Shown: positions 39,398 to 50,832 of the stretch, one piece after another
Numbering within the stretch: position 1 is the stretch's first letter
How the letters are laid out: each line of letters begins with the position of its first letter
Origin: Brienomyrus brachyistius
Lineage: Eukaryota > Chordata > Actinopteri > Osteoglossiformes > Mormyridae
Length of the DNA: 64,000 bases
Direction of reading: 5' to 3'
Assembly: GCF_023856365.1 (NCBI RefSeq)
Contig: NC_064541.1
Location: 19,592,214-19,656,213 of the forward strand
The notes under the pieces: model-generated
Told to the model about the DNA's origin: nothing
Databases searched by the model: none
The model's input: only the letters and a program-made list of their open reading frames with translations
Program-made: the position numbers and the translations under genes

Positions 39398-40242
39398 ATT
39401 CACACAGCTGGGAGTCAGCAGACTGGTGACTCCTGTCCCACTGCTGCTCATTCACACAGCTGGGTGTCAGCAGACTGGTGACTCCTGTCCCACTGCTGCT
39501 CATTCACACAGCTGGGTGTCAGCAGACTGGTGACTCCTGTCCCACTGCTGCTCATTCACACAGCTGGGTGTCAGCAGACTGGTGACTCCTGTCCCACTGC
39601 TGCTCATTCACACAGCTGGGTGTCAGCAGACTGGTGACTCCTGTCCCACTGCTGCTCATTCACACAGCTGGGTGTCAGCAGACTGGTGACTCCTGTCCCA
39701 CTGCTGCTCATTCACACAGCTGGGTGTCAGCAGACTGGTGACTCCTGTCCCTCTGCTGCTCATTCACACAGCTGGGTGTCAGCAGACTGGTGACTCCTGT
39801 CCCTCTGCTGCTCATTCACACAGCTGGGTGTCAGCAGACTGGTGACTCCTGTCCCACTGCTGCTCATTCACACAGCTGGGTGTCAGCAGACTGGTGACTC
39901 CTGTCCCACTGCTGCTCATTCACACAGCTGGGTGTCAGCAGACTGGTGACTCCTGTCCCACTGCTGCTCATTCACACAGCTGGGTGTCAGCAGACTGGTG
40001 ACTCCTGTCCCTCTGCTGCTCATTCACACAGCTGGGTGTCAGCAGACTGGTGACTCCTGTCCCACTGCTGCTCATTCACACAGCTGGGTGTCAGCAGACT
40101 GGTGACTCCTGTCCCACTGCTGCTCATTCACACAGCTGGGTGTCAGCAGACTGGTGACTCCTGTCCCACTGCTGCTCATTCACACAGCTGGGTGTCAGCA
40201 GACTGGTGACTCCTGTCCCACTGCTGCTTATTCACACAGCTG
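39398..40242. repeat. 52-bp minisatellite, 16 full copies plus partial
   Basis: Copies begin with ATTCACACAGCTGGGTGTCA at 39398 and every 52 bases to 40230, with no length change in any copy. Variants are confined to a few bases (GGAGTC in copy 1; CCCTC for CCCAC in some internal copies; GCTTATT at the end). The array ends 13 bases into copy 17. Confidence 0.97.
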
Positions 40243-41863
40243 ATAGGAAGGAGATCCTGGTCAACTGCGGACTGGCAAGCTAACACAAGTAGCCCCAGGT
40301 GGGGGGGCCTTAATCCGCGCTGCAAGCCGCGGCCTCCATCCTCGCAGTCCCCCCATTAAGCACTAACCACAACCTCTCCTCCAGATTTCCTTTTCTTACC
40401 CTGAACTTCTCATCCCCCACCCCCCTCCCTGGCCCCTCAGGCGCCTCTGACGTATCGGAGACCTCCTTTGCAGAGAAAGCTGCCTAGATTAATCCCAACA
40501 CTCCAAATAGCTTCCTAATAACGAGTGCCCGAATCGATAGGCCTCCATGAATATTTAACTCCTCTCAAATGGGCCTGTACTCCAGCTATTGCGATGCAGT
40601 GATTTAGAACAGCAGGAACCCCGACGTGAGAAATACTATCACTCTCCGCGTACAGTCCAATATCCCACTGGAGATGGGGACAGACCAGGCTGGGGGGGGG
40701 GGTGGGGGGGGGTGTGGAGGGAGGAGGGGGGGTGTAGACTGTTCTGGGCTAACTCAACACAAGAAGGAAGTAAGTCTTACAAGGCCCCTGTGTGCTTATA
40801 AATCAGCATGCAGTTCGTGGCTCCAATGGGCTAGAAAATAAAAAGGCATAAAAGTGTCAGTGTGAGCTATGATGCTGGGGAGGATTCTTTTATGATGAGG
40901 CTAAATTCTCTTTACTTTGCATGGCGGTCCGGCAGCCATCTTGTCCAGAGAGCGTCTCCGGTTTGCACTTCCACTGCTGCTGTTGCTTCACACGCACACC
41001 CCCATATTTTTTTTCCTGTTTATTTTACTACCCCCAGCTTTGTCCACCAGCCTAGCTGTCCCATTATATTACAAATTATCGAGTTTTTAACTTACGTAAT
41101 TTAAGCAAGCTTAAAATGTGCCGATACGTATGCATGTACACGCAGGGCGGTGGGGGCGAGTGGGTGTGGGGAGTGGGGGGGGGGGGGGCAGATGGCTCTG
41201 TGGATTCATGTCAGGGAGGGAAAGGAGAATATGGATGCCAATGGATCCCAGACCGGCCCGCTGATGGTTATTCGCAGATGGTTATCGGGCCGTTAAGGAC
41301 GAATCTGACATTGTACCATAAATGTTAAACGCACTCGGCTAAAGTTAGCAACAGTACCTTGGCCTTTGACTGCACTTCCAAACGTTATATCAGTGATACT
41401 CTGTTAAACACCAAATGTTAAGGGTCGTCAAAATTTAGGTGACGATTTGTCAAAAAATCGTCCCTGACATACGTAGTCGCTGGATAGTTTAATTTTAAAC
41501 ATTATAATTTGACCCCAAAATTGTTGTATGCCTGAACAACTAGGAAGGGTTTTATGTCTAAATTACTCACAACATATAATTTTAAAATCATCTTAAAATA
41601 AAGATTATTGTAAGCTACACAAAATAAAAATGAATCAGGTTGAATATAATAAAGTCCAGGCCTAGCTGGAAAGGTAAGACTTAGATCTTTCATATAACTA
41701 GTGATGTAAAAACAAAGAAATAACCCTAGTACATTCAATTTCACCATTTACATCACTAATTTCACACCTGTTTCATCAACAATAAAACTTTGATCATGAA
41801 GGAAACTGTAACAGCTCGCTAGATTGAGAGCTCAGCTCTAACGTTGGCCCATGACTCTTACTC
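40243..41863. other. Intergenic sequence, no gene recognised
   Basis: Contains G-rich tracts (40690-40735, 41145-41190) and AT-rich sequence (41430-41780). No exon recognised. Confidence 0.4.
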
Positions 41864-44102
41864 TTAGGGTTAGGGTTAGGGTTAGGGTTAGGGGGGAGTC
41901 ATGGAGGCAGTGGGGTTAGGGTTAGGGGGGAGTCATGGAGGCAGTGGGGTTAGGGTTAGGGGGAGTCATGGAGGCAGTGGGGTTAGGGTTAGGGGGAGTC
42001 ATGGAGGCAGTGGGGTTAGGGTTAGGGGGAGTCATGGAGGCAGTGGGGTTAGGGTTAGGGGGAGTCATGGAGGCAGTGGGGTTAGGGTTAGGGGGGAGTC
42101 ATGGAGGCAGTGGGGTTAGGGTTAGGGGGAGTCATGGAGGCAGTGGGGTTAGGGTTAGGGGGAGTCATGGAGGCAGTGGGGTTAGGGTTAGGGGAGTCAT
42201 GGAGGCAGTGGGGTTAGGGTTAGGGGGAGTCATGGAGGCAGTGGGGTTAGGGTTAGGGGGAGTCATGGAGGCAGTGGGGTTAGGGTTAGGGGGAGTCATG
42301 GAGGCAGTGGGGTTAGGGTTAGGGGGGAGTCATGGAGGCAGTGGGGTTAGGGTTAGGGGGGAGTCATGGAGGCAGTGGGGTTAGGGTTAGGGGGAGTCAT
42401 GGAGGCAGTGGGGTTAGGGTTAGGGGGGAGTCATGGAGGCAGTGGGGTTAGGGTTAGGGGAGTCATGGAGGCAGTGGGGTTAGGGTTAGGGGAGTCATGG
42501 AGGCAGTGGGGTTAGGGTTAGGGGAGTCATGGAGGCAGTGGGGTTAGGGTTAGGGGAGTCATGGAGGCAGTGGGGTTAGGGTTAGGGGGAGTCATGGAGG
42601 CAGTGGGGTTAGGGTTAGGGTTAGGGGGGAGTCATGGAGGCAGTGGGGTTAGGGTTAGGGGGAGTCATGGAGGCAGTGGGGTTAGGGTTAGGGGGAGTCA
42701 TGGAGGCAGTGGGGTTAGGGTTAGGGGAGTCATGGAGGCAGTGGGGTTAGGGTTAGGGGAGTCATGGAGGCAGTGGGGTTAGGGTTAGGGGAGTCATGGA
42801 GGCAGTGGGGTTAGGGTTAGGGGGAGTCATGGAGGCAGTGGGGTTAGGGTTAGGGGGAGTCATGGAGGCAGTGGGGTTAGGGTTAGGGGGGAGTCATGGA
42901 GGCAGTGGGGTTAGGGTTAGGGGGGAGTCATGGAGGCAGTGGGGTTAGGGTTAGGGGAGTCATGGAGGCAGTGGGGTTAGGGTTAGGGGAGTCATGGAGG
43001 CAGTGGGGTTAGGGTTAGGGGAGTCATGGAGGCAGTGGGGTTAGGGTTAGGGGGAGTCATGGAGGCAGTGGGGTTAGGGTTAGGGTTAGGGGGGAGTCAT
43101 GGAGGCAGTGGGGTTAGGGTTAGGGGGAGTCATGGAGGCAGTGGGGTTAGGGTTAGGGGGAGTCATGGAGGCAGTGGGGTTAGGGTTAGGGGAGTCATGG
43201 AGGCAGTGGGGTTAGGGTTAGGGGAGTCATGGAGGCAGTGGGGTTAGGGTTAGGGGAGTCATGGAGGCAGTGGGGTTAGGGTTAGGGGGAGTCATGGAGG
43301 CAGTGGGGTTAGGGTTAGGGGGGAGTCATGGAGGCAGTGGGGTTAGGGTTAGGGGGAGTCATGGAGGCAGTGGGGTTAGGGTTAGGGGGAGTCATGGAGG
43401 CAGTGGGGTTAGGGTTAGGGGGAGTCATGGAGGCAGTGGGGTTAGGGTTAGGGGGAGTCATGGAGGCAGTGGGGTTAGGGTTAGGGGGAGTCATGGAGGC
43501 AGTGGGGTTAGGGTTAGGGGAGTCATGGAGGCAGTGGGGTTAGGGTTAGGGGAGTCATGGAGGCAGTGGGGTTAGGGTTAGGGGGGAGTCATGGAGGCAG
43601 TGGGGTTAGGGTTAGGGGGAGTCATGGAGGCAGTGGGGTTAGGGTTAGGGGAGTCATGGAGGCAGTGGGGTTAGGGTTAGGGGAGTCATGGAGGCAGTGG
43701 GGTTAGGGTTAGGGGGGAGTCATGGAGGCAGTGGGGTTAGGGTTAGGGGGAGTCATGGAGGCAGTGGGGTTAGGGTTAGGGTTAGGGGAGTCATGGAGGC
43801 AGTGGGGTTAGGGTTAGGGGGGAGTCATGGAGGCAGTGGGGTTAGGGTTAGGGGAGTCATGGAGGCAGTGGGGTTAGGGTTAGGGGAGTCATGGAGGCAG
43901 TGGGGTTAGGGTTAGGGGAGTCATGGAGGCAGTGGGGTTAGGGTTAGGGGGAGTCATGGAGGCAGTGGGGTTAGGGTTAGGGGAGTCATGGAGGCAGTGG
44001 GGTTAGGGTTAGGGGAGTCATGGAGGCAGTGGGGTTAGGGTTAGGGGGAGTCATGGAGGCAGTGGGGTTTGGGTTAGGGGGGAGTCATGGAGGCAGTGGG
44101 GT
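41864..44102 (+). repeat. Telomere-like minisatellite, 32-34-bp unit, about 67 copies
   Basis: The array opens with five perfect TTAGGG hexamers (41864-41893), then repeats AGTCATGGAGGCAGTGGGG plus TTAGGGTTAGGGG(G)(G). Unit length varies only through the final G run (4, 5 or 6) and rare extra TTAGGG hexamers (near 42610, 43080 and 43775). It ends with a TTTGGG variant and GGGGTTTAATC. Open frames such as MEAVGLGLGG and SHGGSGVRVR are artefacts of the repeat. The G-rich strand is the + strand, and each unit carries three closely spaced G runs. Confidence 0.97.
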
Positions 44103-44584
44103 TTAATCTGGCACCACTAAGGTCATAAGGAAGTGACTGACCCAGCATCTTTATGGGATGTCAGTATCCTCCCCTGTTTCAGGCCCATTACCAGTCAGAA
44201 GATCACCCTCTATCTCTAAATTCACTCATAGCACTCTTGTTGGGGGGGGGGGGGGTCTTTCAGAGTATAAAAGGGGCTAAAGACCTGACCTGTCTACACC
44301 ATATAACATGAATTATTTGGCTGTATAATAAATCATTTTGCTAAAATTATGCTGAGGAGAGACCCTGCAGTTAGATTCCTTACACCTTAAGGATGATTAC
44401 ACTTCTGCATTGAGCTTACACAAAGCTTACACAAAGCTTACACTGAGGCCTACACCACTGAGAACTTTTACATTTGTGTGCTGGAGGGGGGTTAAGTTTT
44501 GCTGAAACATTTTTACTCTGTCATAAGAAACAAAACTCGGCAAGCTGTGCACTTTTAATGAGTGTTTCTTTTCAGGATTATCTA
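44103..44584. other. Spacer, no gene recognised
   Basis: Poly-G at 44241-44254 and an ACAAAGCTTAC duplication near 44420. No exon. Confidence 0.4.
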
Positions 44585-44703
44585 GTACAGGGGTAGGGAA
44601 CCTGATGCATGGGGGGCCAGTGTGGGGGCGGCTTTTTGGGATGACTTCTCAATCAGCCAATTACAGCGGCTCCCCAGGACTGGAGTTGAGAACCACTGCT
44701 TAT
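44585..44703 (-). mobile_element. Half copy of the fold-back MITE-like family
   Basis: On the minus strand it begins GCAGTGGTTCTCAACTCCAG and continues TCCTGGGGAGCCGCTGTAAT, the motif set shared with 35590 and 18813. The facing arm (TAGTACAGGGGTAGGGAACC) is only weakly complementary. Confidence 0.45.
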
Positions 44704-44770
44704 TATTGGCTGACTGAGAGGTCTGCCCAAAAACCTGCATCTCCAATGAAGGGATATGATTGGCTAGAAG

Positions 44771-44836
44771 ATGGATGGATGGATGGATGGATGGATGGAT
44801 GGATGGATGGATGGATGGATGGATGGATGGATGGAT
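44771..44836. repeat. (ATGG)n microsatellite
   Basis: About sixteen uninterrupted GGAT tetramers. Tetramers of this type form the tail of the dispersed retroposon family at 5621 and 46651, so this may be an expanded tail whose body is lost. Confidence 0.95.
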
Positions 44837-46650
44837 AAGAAGTCGATAGACTTATTCATGTAGAGAGAAGCCTGACCCAAAACTCCAGAACTGCCACCTA
44901 TCAACCAAAAACCCAAAGGATCCCACTCAACTGCTTTGACATGTCAGTCTGAGATGAGCAGCAAAGCAATATGGGAGTTAGGGATCAACTCAGGGTTTAG
45001 GCATTAGAAATATCCTGCTTTGAATCGTTCATCAGAATTTTAGCTAAAGTGGTGCCTGTGAGACGCCAAAACCAGTTAATCTGCCCCCAGCTAATGGAGG
45101 GTAAATGGGATGGTGCATCTGATCCCTGTCCGCACTGGGCTGAGGCCCGAACTGCAATGCATGACCAAGATCACCGTCAAGTAATTATATAAACAATTAT
45201 ACTTGCAGACCTGTTATAATCACTACAAGATAATATTAAGCGGCTGTTAGTGGAGAATGGACAAGTGCTCATGCTATCTAGGTTCTAATTAAAGGGCTGC
45301 CTGAATATCTCAAAGTATTGTTCCACTGGAATTCGTTTTTTTAAAAAAGCAGACTTTTGCGGTATCTCATTCACATCCCACTAGATATATTGCCGTCTTT
45401 CAGGCGAGTCTCTCACATGCCTGCCCACATGATGATAGATGGCTTTGGCATGTTCAGCCCTGGTCAAGCATCTGCAACTTATTGCCTTCAAATGGTCAGA
45501 ACGGTTCTTGACTCTTCCGCTTCGTTTTCCTTCCCTCCTTGGTCACTGTCAGACCACTGCAGTGAATCATTTGCTTACAGCGGCAGCAGAATGTGGTTTC
45601 TGAGCAGAGAAGAGGCCTCTGCCGGACTGACGCAGAAACTTTGAGGCGCACGACGGTCAAGACAGTCCCTTTCAACAAAGAACCAGTGGAGAAAATCTCC
45701 AAATACATTTTAAAATAGTATTTAGATTTATGTAGCAAAAGTCACCACTGTTGCAGGCTGTGTCGTTAATGTTAGAAAGGCGCGTGTTTCCGTAAATCAG
45801 TTCGCCGTCAGGTTTTGTCTTTTTTCCTTGCTTATCAGGGTTATGAACAGGCGAAAGAGGGGAATTCAAAAGGGCTTTGAACCAAAGATAACCCAGGATC
45901 TGTCAGGGAAACGGGCAGATTTATGCAGCCGCTACGTCGGTTTGCCTCTCATATGACTGCAGTCTGACCCCCGGGACTCCCCAGCCCAGCCCCATGTTTC
46001 TCTGCCCCCCTCCCTCACCACTGCTGGATAGCAGATGAACTTGGATCAGCAGAGTCCGTGTCACTGGACCCGAGTTCAGCAGGCTTCCTCTCAGCTGCTG
46101 AAGCTTCGAAGGCTCAGGATTCTCTCTCTAAACCCAACCCATTACCATTTGCCCCCCCCCCGCCCCACCCCCACTTCCAGAAAAAAATTATGATCATGTC
46201 GGCCGCAATCCAGCATGCCTGGCAAGCTTGGGGATGGGTGCCTGTGAAAACTCCCCCCCCCCCCCATAGCCGCACATCTCAGCACTAATGGGGAAACGAC
46301 ACCCCTACCCCCGTCACTGGCTGGCCATGTGGACGTGAGCTACATTCAGGGAAACCTACAGGTGACACCAGCGGCCTTCTGGGGCACCAGCTTCTGAGGG
46401 GCCACCCAACAGCCAGCAAATTTCATCAGCTACCGGCTACCTGCCTCCACGATACGGCACTGGTGGGGGGTCGCCATGGCGACTTGGGTTCGTGGCTTAT
46501 GCGCCTCTAGGCTTTTCTCTCAGGGGGTGTAGAGTGAGAGAGCCCAGCCAAACATTTATTGCAAGCTATGACAAACTAAGGTACGCTTAAAAAAAAATAA
46601 TTATTATTACACCTTGACATGAGTAACACAAGCCACATTTTCAAATATAA
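44837..46650. other. Intergenic sequence; candidate conserved non-coding stretch at 45040-45310
   Basis: No coding exon was recognised. 45160-45310 is non-repetitive and dense in TAATTA/ATAAACAATTA words. C-rich tracts lie at 46150-46170 and 46250-46265. Confidence 0.35.
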
Positions 46651-47040
46651 CTGTCCATCCATCCATCCATCCATCCATCCATCTTCTGTAACCACTTACC
46701 CTATTCAGGGTTGCAGCACAAGGCAGGGAACTATGGGTGCAACGTGGGGAACAACCCAGGATGGGGTGGCAGCCCATCGCAGGGCACACACACACTCACA
46801 CCATTCACTCACACTCACACCATTCACTCACACACACACCATTCACTCACACTCACACCATTCACTCACACTCACACCATTCACTCACACACACACCATT
46901 CACTCACACACACACCATTCACTCAAACGTGCACACCTACGGGCAATTTGGTAACTCCAATTAGCCTCAGCATGCTTTTGGACGTGGGGGGAATCCAAAG
47001 TACCCGGAGGAAACCCCATGGCATCACCATGCTGCCCTAT
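46651..47040 (-). mobile_element. Dispersed retroposon copy with (ATCC)n end and internal repeat expansion
   Basis: (ATCC)n at 46654-46682 is followed by TTACCCTATTCAGGGTTGCA, AACAACCCAGGATGGGGTGG, CAGCCCATCGCAGGGCACAC, an expanded CACACCATTCACTCA array (46784-46926), then CACACCTACGGGCAATTTGG, TTAGCCTCAGCATGCTTTTG and ACCCGGAGGAAACCCC. It is the most complete copy in the window and provides the reference orientation for the copy at 5621. Confidence 0.75.
46784..46926. repeat. 20-bp CACACCATTCACTCA array inside the retroposon
   Basis: About seven units of CACAC(A/T)CACACCATTCACT. The copy at 5621 has only one such segment (inverted), so the array expanded after or during insertion. Confidence 0.85.
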
Positions 47041-50000
47041 AACTTTGCAATCTAAAATTTCATAATATGTTCAAATCATCTGACCAGCAGGGGATGCAAT
47101 TGCACCCTTCCACCCCCAGTAAAATTACTATGGTTCCCAGTTCGCCAATACCCTGTCTCTCACCTCCGAGAGGCCATCCGTCACCCGATAACAAGTCTGG
47201 AGTTGCGAGGCTGGCCACTGCAATTGTGGGCCGGCGGTCAACGGGCAGTAAATAAGCCCAGGGGCAGCAGCACAGGTAGAAAATGCACTGGACAGGTTTA
47301 TGGCACGTGGACAAACAGCTGCCACTTTGACAGCCCTCATACAGCCTGCTTTACTACAGGCAGGACATCAAGACGTTTGTCTCCATGCCAACGGGAAAAG
47401 ACGAGCAGTCCAGCATACGCCATGCCGCTCGAGGAATCTATCCACTGTCACATTTAACTAAATTAATCAGCCCAGGACAGTGCGATGCTCTCCCAGCCAA
47501 TCCGCTCCTTCCACTTCAGTTATAAGTATACCCTGTCATCAACAAGACAGGCTTAAGCATCAATTACTATGCAAGTGAGTCTCTGCTCCTCAAACAGCCT
47601 ATTCAGTGAACACAGAAGGCTATTCATTAAACATCTCCATTCATAAATCTCGATGATCAAGAACCTGCCAAGTCCACTGTTACCCGCTAAGTGACTCTGT
47701 AGATCACCGCACTGTGACCTTGAGAAACTGGCTTTATTCATACTTTTATTCCTATAATAAATCTATTTATTTGACGGAGGATGTTAGAAGAAAGACAAGG
47801 GAGAGATGCTGGAGCTGCGAATGAGCCTCCTATATCAATGTGCGCTGGAAAAGTCCCGCTCCGCAGGAGAGTCAGAGTGAGAAACAACCAGTAACCGTTT
47901 AGTAAGCAGGGGCACTTGCAAGAGAGGAGCACTAGAGTAATGCTACTATCAGTGTAACTGAAGTGCAGAAAGGGGGTGGAGTCACGGGGCAGAGCCACGG
48001 GGGCGGAGCTAAACCACGGCTCTTTTATGCAGGGCGGCAGAGTTAGGGCCCAATAAATATGAAAATCTGTCTCCCATACTGATACAGATTTTATGGAAGT
48101 AGAATTTCACATAACTGAAAATATCGCACGAAATAATTTAATATAGCCAAAAGTTAGACAGACAACCACAGTTTTAGTTAAATAGTTTTCTGACTGATAC
48201 AATAATTTTATAATTTGTCAAGCCGGAGAATATCACAGTCCTAAAGTAATAGAAATATAAAACAAGACTCATTATATCTTAATAGCTTAACCTTAAAATA
48301 AGTAACGTGAACTCTCACAATTATTACTCTCTCGAACAGGAGCAAATTTAAGCTACACTGACTGCTCTACAAAACAGAAGCACCTTACAAATGAAGTGTG
48401 TTCACACACAGACAAAATACAATCATTATTAGTCCTGGAAGTATTAGACATTTTACTGCAATAATTCCATTCCCAATCAGTCACTAACAAATGCTATATA
48501 TCATGTACGACTTTGATATATTTGATTAATTTGCAGACGTTTTTGTAAGGATCAGAGATACATCATCCTGTCTCTGGGACAACTGAGGTTAAGGGCTCGG
48601 CTCAAGGGGCCAAGTACGGCGTCTTTATGCCGACCGCAGGATGCCAACCGCCAGCCCGGTGATCACTAGCACAGGGTCCTGAGCCTGAGTTTCTGTGTTT
48701 GCGTCGCATTGTATTCCTGCTTTGCATCATTTCTTGGTTGTTAAAATAATTTCCCTTAATTTTCCATTAGCTTACATATTGTATCTATGAACACATTCTG
48801 CCACACCCTAACCCTGCACAAGTGTTTCTTAAACTGTGAGTCATGACCCCTTGGGGGGGGAGGGGGGGGTGACCAAATAACTGGGAGGATTCATAAGATG
48901 AATATGCAGAAAAAAGGTGGTTCATTTTCTTTTGTCTCCCCACCCCAAAAAAATTATCATTAGCAACCTATTAACCAATTGTATTAATTTCCTCGGCAGT
49001 TGCGAGTATTGAGCAATGTGGAGGTCGACAGACAAAACAGTTTGACCACTGGAGCAGACTCTGAATCGCAACACTGGCTAATAGCCACAGGCTGGAAGTA
49101 GCCAGATGGGAGGCGATCCTGCCTCCCCACTCCTCCTCCAGTAAGAGCTCCTCTTCTCTTCATAAATGTTTAAAGAGACATTATCAGCGTCAGTAAATTC
49201 ACCGACCCTTAATATTGGCCGACCGATATATCGACCAGCTGAGAGGCAGGTCTCCATCGCCGGGAGGTCGTGTGCCCCCCTTCCAGATGCCAGCCCTCAC
49301 CTCCGAGGAGAAACTCCACATCTGGGTCAGGGACGGTAAATCTGCCCCATGCACCCCCACCTCCCTCCATTATTCCCATAACAGATTAATTGTCTACAGA
49401 AAATAAGATTAATAACAATTGCCACCATAAATAAACTGTCCATTTTATTTCTTAGCACAGGCCTTTGACCCTGTTGCTGTAACAAAAACCTCCAGGTTTA
49501 CATGGAAGATTTACACTAATTATAGGCTGACACCAGTGTTTCATATATTTTACAGCACAAATGGATGCTTTGTTGGTCCACTGAGGTGTGGTTAAGGGTT
49601 TTAAGGTGCTAATTCTGTCCGACACCAGCTAAATATAGTATTTTGTATCCACTTAGAGATGAGAGGTATAACATCGTATGTAATTAGAGGGTATTCATAG
49701 ATGGATTAAGGTCTAATAACCACAAAGGAGCTGCTAATCAGGCTTATCCTTCTAGTAAATTCCATCGCCATGCTCTTGGCCCACCCCCCAGGAAAGCCCC
49801 AAAGATGGGGGTCCTTACTGAGAAATGGTCAGTGGGAAATGTGCCTGTCATCTTGCCGCTGGATGAACAAAAAGCACCCTGGGTTTCTACCATTTTTGCT
49901 AGAGGAGTTTTATTGGTTCTGCCAGAAGATTGCAGGCACCTCAGTGGAGATCCTCACCTCCTCAGCCTGCATGAGCTGCTGGCTATTCTTAATGGACAGG

Positions 50001-50065
50001 AGTACGGTCTGCCCGCATTTTCTATTTCCATTTCCAGAGGATGTCAGCCTCGAAGGTTCCTGAAG
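47041..50065. other. Intergenic sequence; candidate enhancer at 49490-49760
   Basis: No coding exon was recognised. 48830-48885 has GTGTTTCTTAAACTGTGAGT and G runs, resembling a short dispersed-repeat end. 49490-49760 is non-repetitive with several transcription-factor-type motifs and is listed separately. Confidence 0.35.
49490..49760. promoter_or_regulatory. Candidate non-coding regulatory element
   Basis: Unique AT-rich sequence that carries TGTGGTTA (49587-49594) and AACCACAA (49718-49725), both RUNX-type sites. It also has CTAAATATAG (49629-49638), a full match to the MEF2 consensus, and several TAAT cores. The clustering is suggestive, but motifs this short occur by chance; there is no cross-species evidence in hand. 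Confidence 0.25.
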
Positions 50066-50178
50066 CTAGAGGTGGAAAGTTCAGGTCCAGAAAGTACGAG
50101 TCCAGACCACGGTTTTGTTTCAACAAAGCAGCTGAATATAGAGTCACTGAATGTGAAATTGGTTGGTTGAAACTAAAT
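50066..50178. mobile_element. Partial, diverged copy of the hAT-like MITE
   Basis: Starts CTAGAGGTGGAAAGTTCAGG, continues TCCAGAAAGTACGAGTCCAG and GGTTTTGTTTCAAC, and reaches the second-arm start GGTTGGTTGAAACTAAA, then loses similarity. The 3' terminal inverted repeat is missing. The element at 37764 is the intact relative. Confidence 0.8.
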
Positions 50179-50194
50179 GGATTTTAATTTTCTG

Positions 50195-50315
50195 CCTGTA
50201 GTAGGAATAATGCAAAGGTTGTAGGTTTAAAACCCAGATAGCAACATAAACTGTAACCCTACTCTGTACATTGTGTCACTTTGGATAAAAAGCAGCAGGT
50301 AAATTAAATAAATAT
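50195..50315 (+). mobile_element. SINE-like fragment with fish SINE tail
   Basis: AAAGGTTGTAGGTTTAAAAC has a B-box-like layout. CACTTTGGATAAAAAGCAGC and AAATTAAATAAATA form the tail, close to the CTTTGGATAAAAGCGTCTGC tail shared by many fish SINEs. Confidence 0.5.
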
Positions 50316-50787
50316 TTTTTTTATATTTAATGAAAACTATCTGCGGTCTTTGGGGAACATCTGGCCAACATGTGCAGTCAATTCTTTTAAACCAAGAGCT
50401 TCAAATGACTCCATCACCAATAGCTAGACAAAGGAATACATCTTGATTCGAAATCAGCATTTCTAGTGAATTCATTTGCATGTCGTTTATGTCATTTTCA
50501 TGTCATATTTCTTACACTTATCCTTTGCTCTGTAATTTCTGTCTGCACTGTATATTGCAAATTACCTCATGTAAAATTCTGCACACAACCATAATTTACA
50601 TTTATAATTTATTACATTTATTTTTCCATAATATATTTGCACCTGGTTGCATGCCGACTGCATTTCACTGGCTCTGAACAGTAACTGTACTCAGTACAAT
50701 GTCAATAAAGTTGAAACTAATCTAATCAAACTCTAAAAATTTCAAATAGCATCGATGTGGTTCTGTTCGTTTCCTTGTGCGTGTACA

Positions 50788-50789
<2 letters not shown>

Positions 50790-50832
<43 letters not shown>

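Noticed and set aside
39398..40242. CRISPR-like regular repeats
   Set aside because: The 52-bp units are directly contiguous without unique spacers, and the surrounding genes are vertebrate. It is a minisatellite.
41901..43909. Several open frames of 70-149 codons (MEAVGLGLGG, SHGGSGVRVR)
   Set aside because: Two reading frames of the same telomere-like repeat; they break whenever the G-run length changes.
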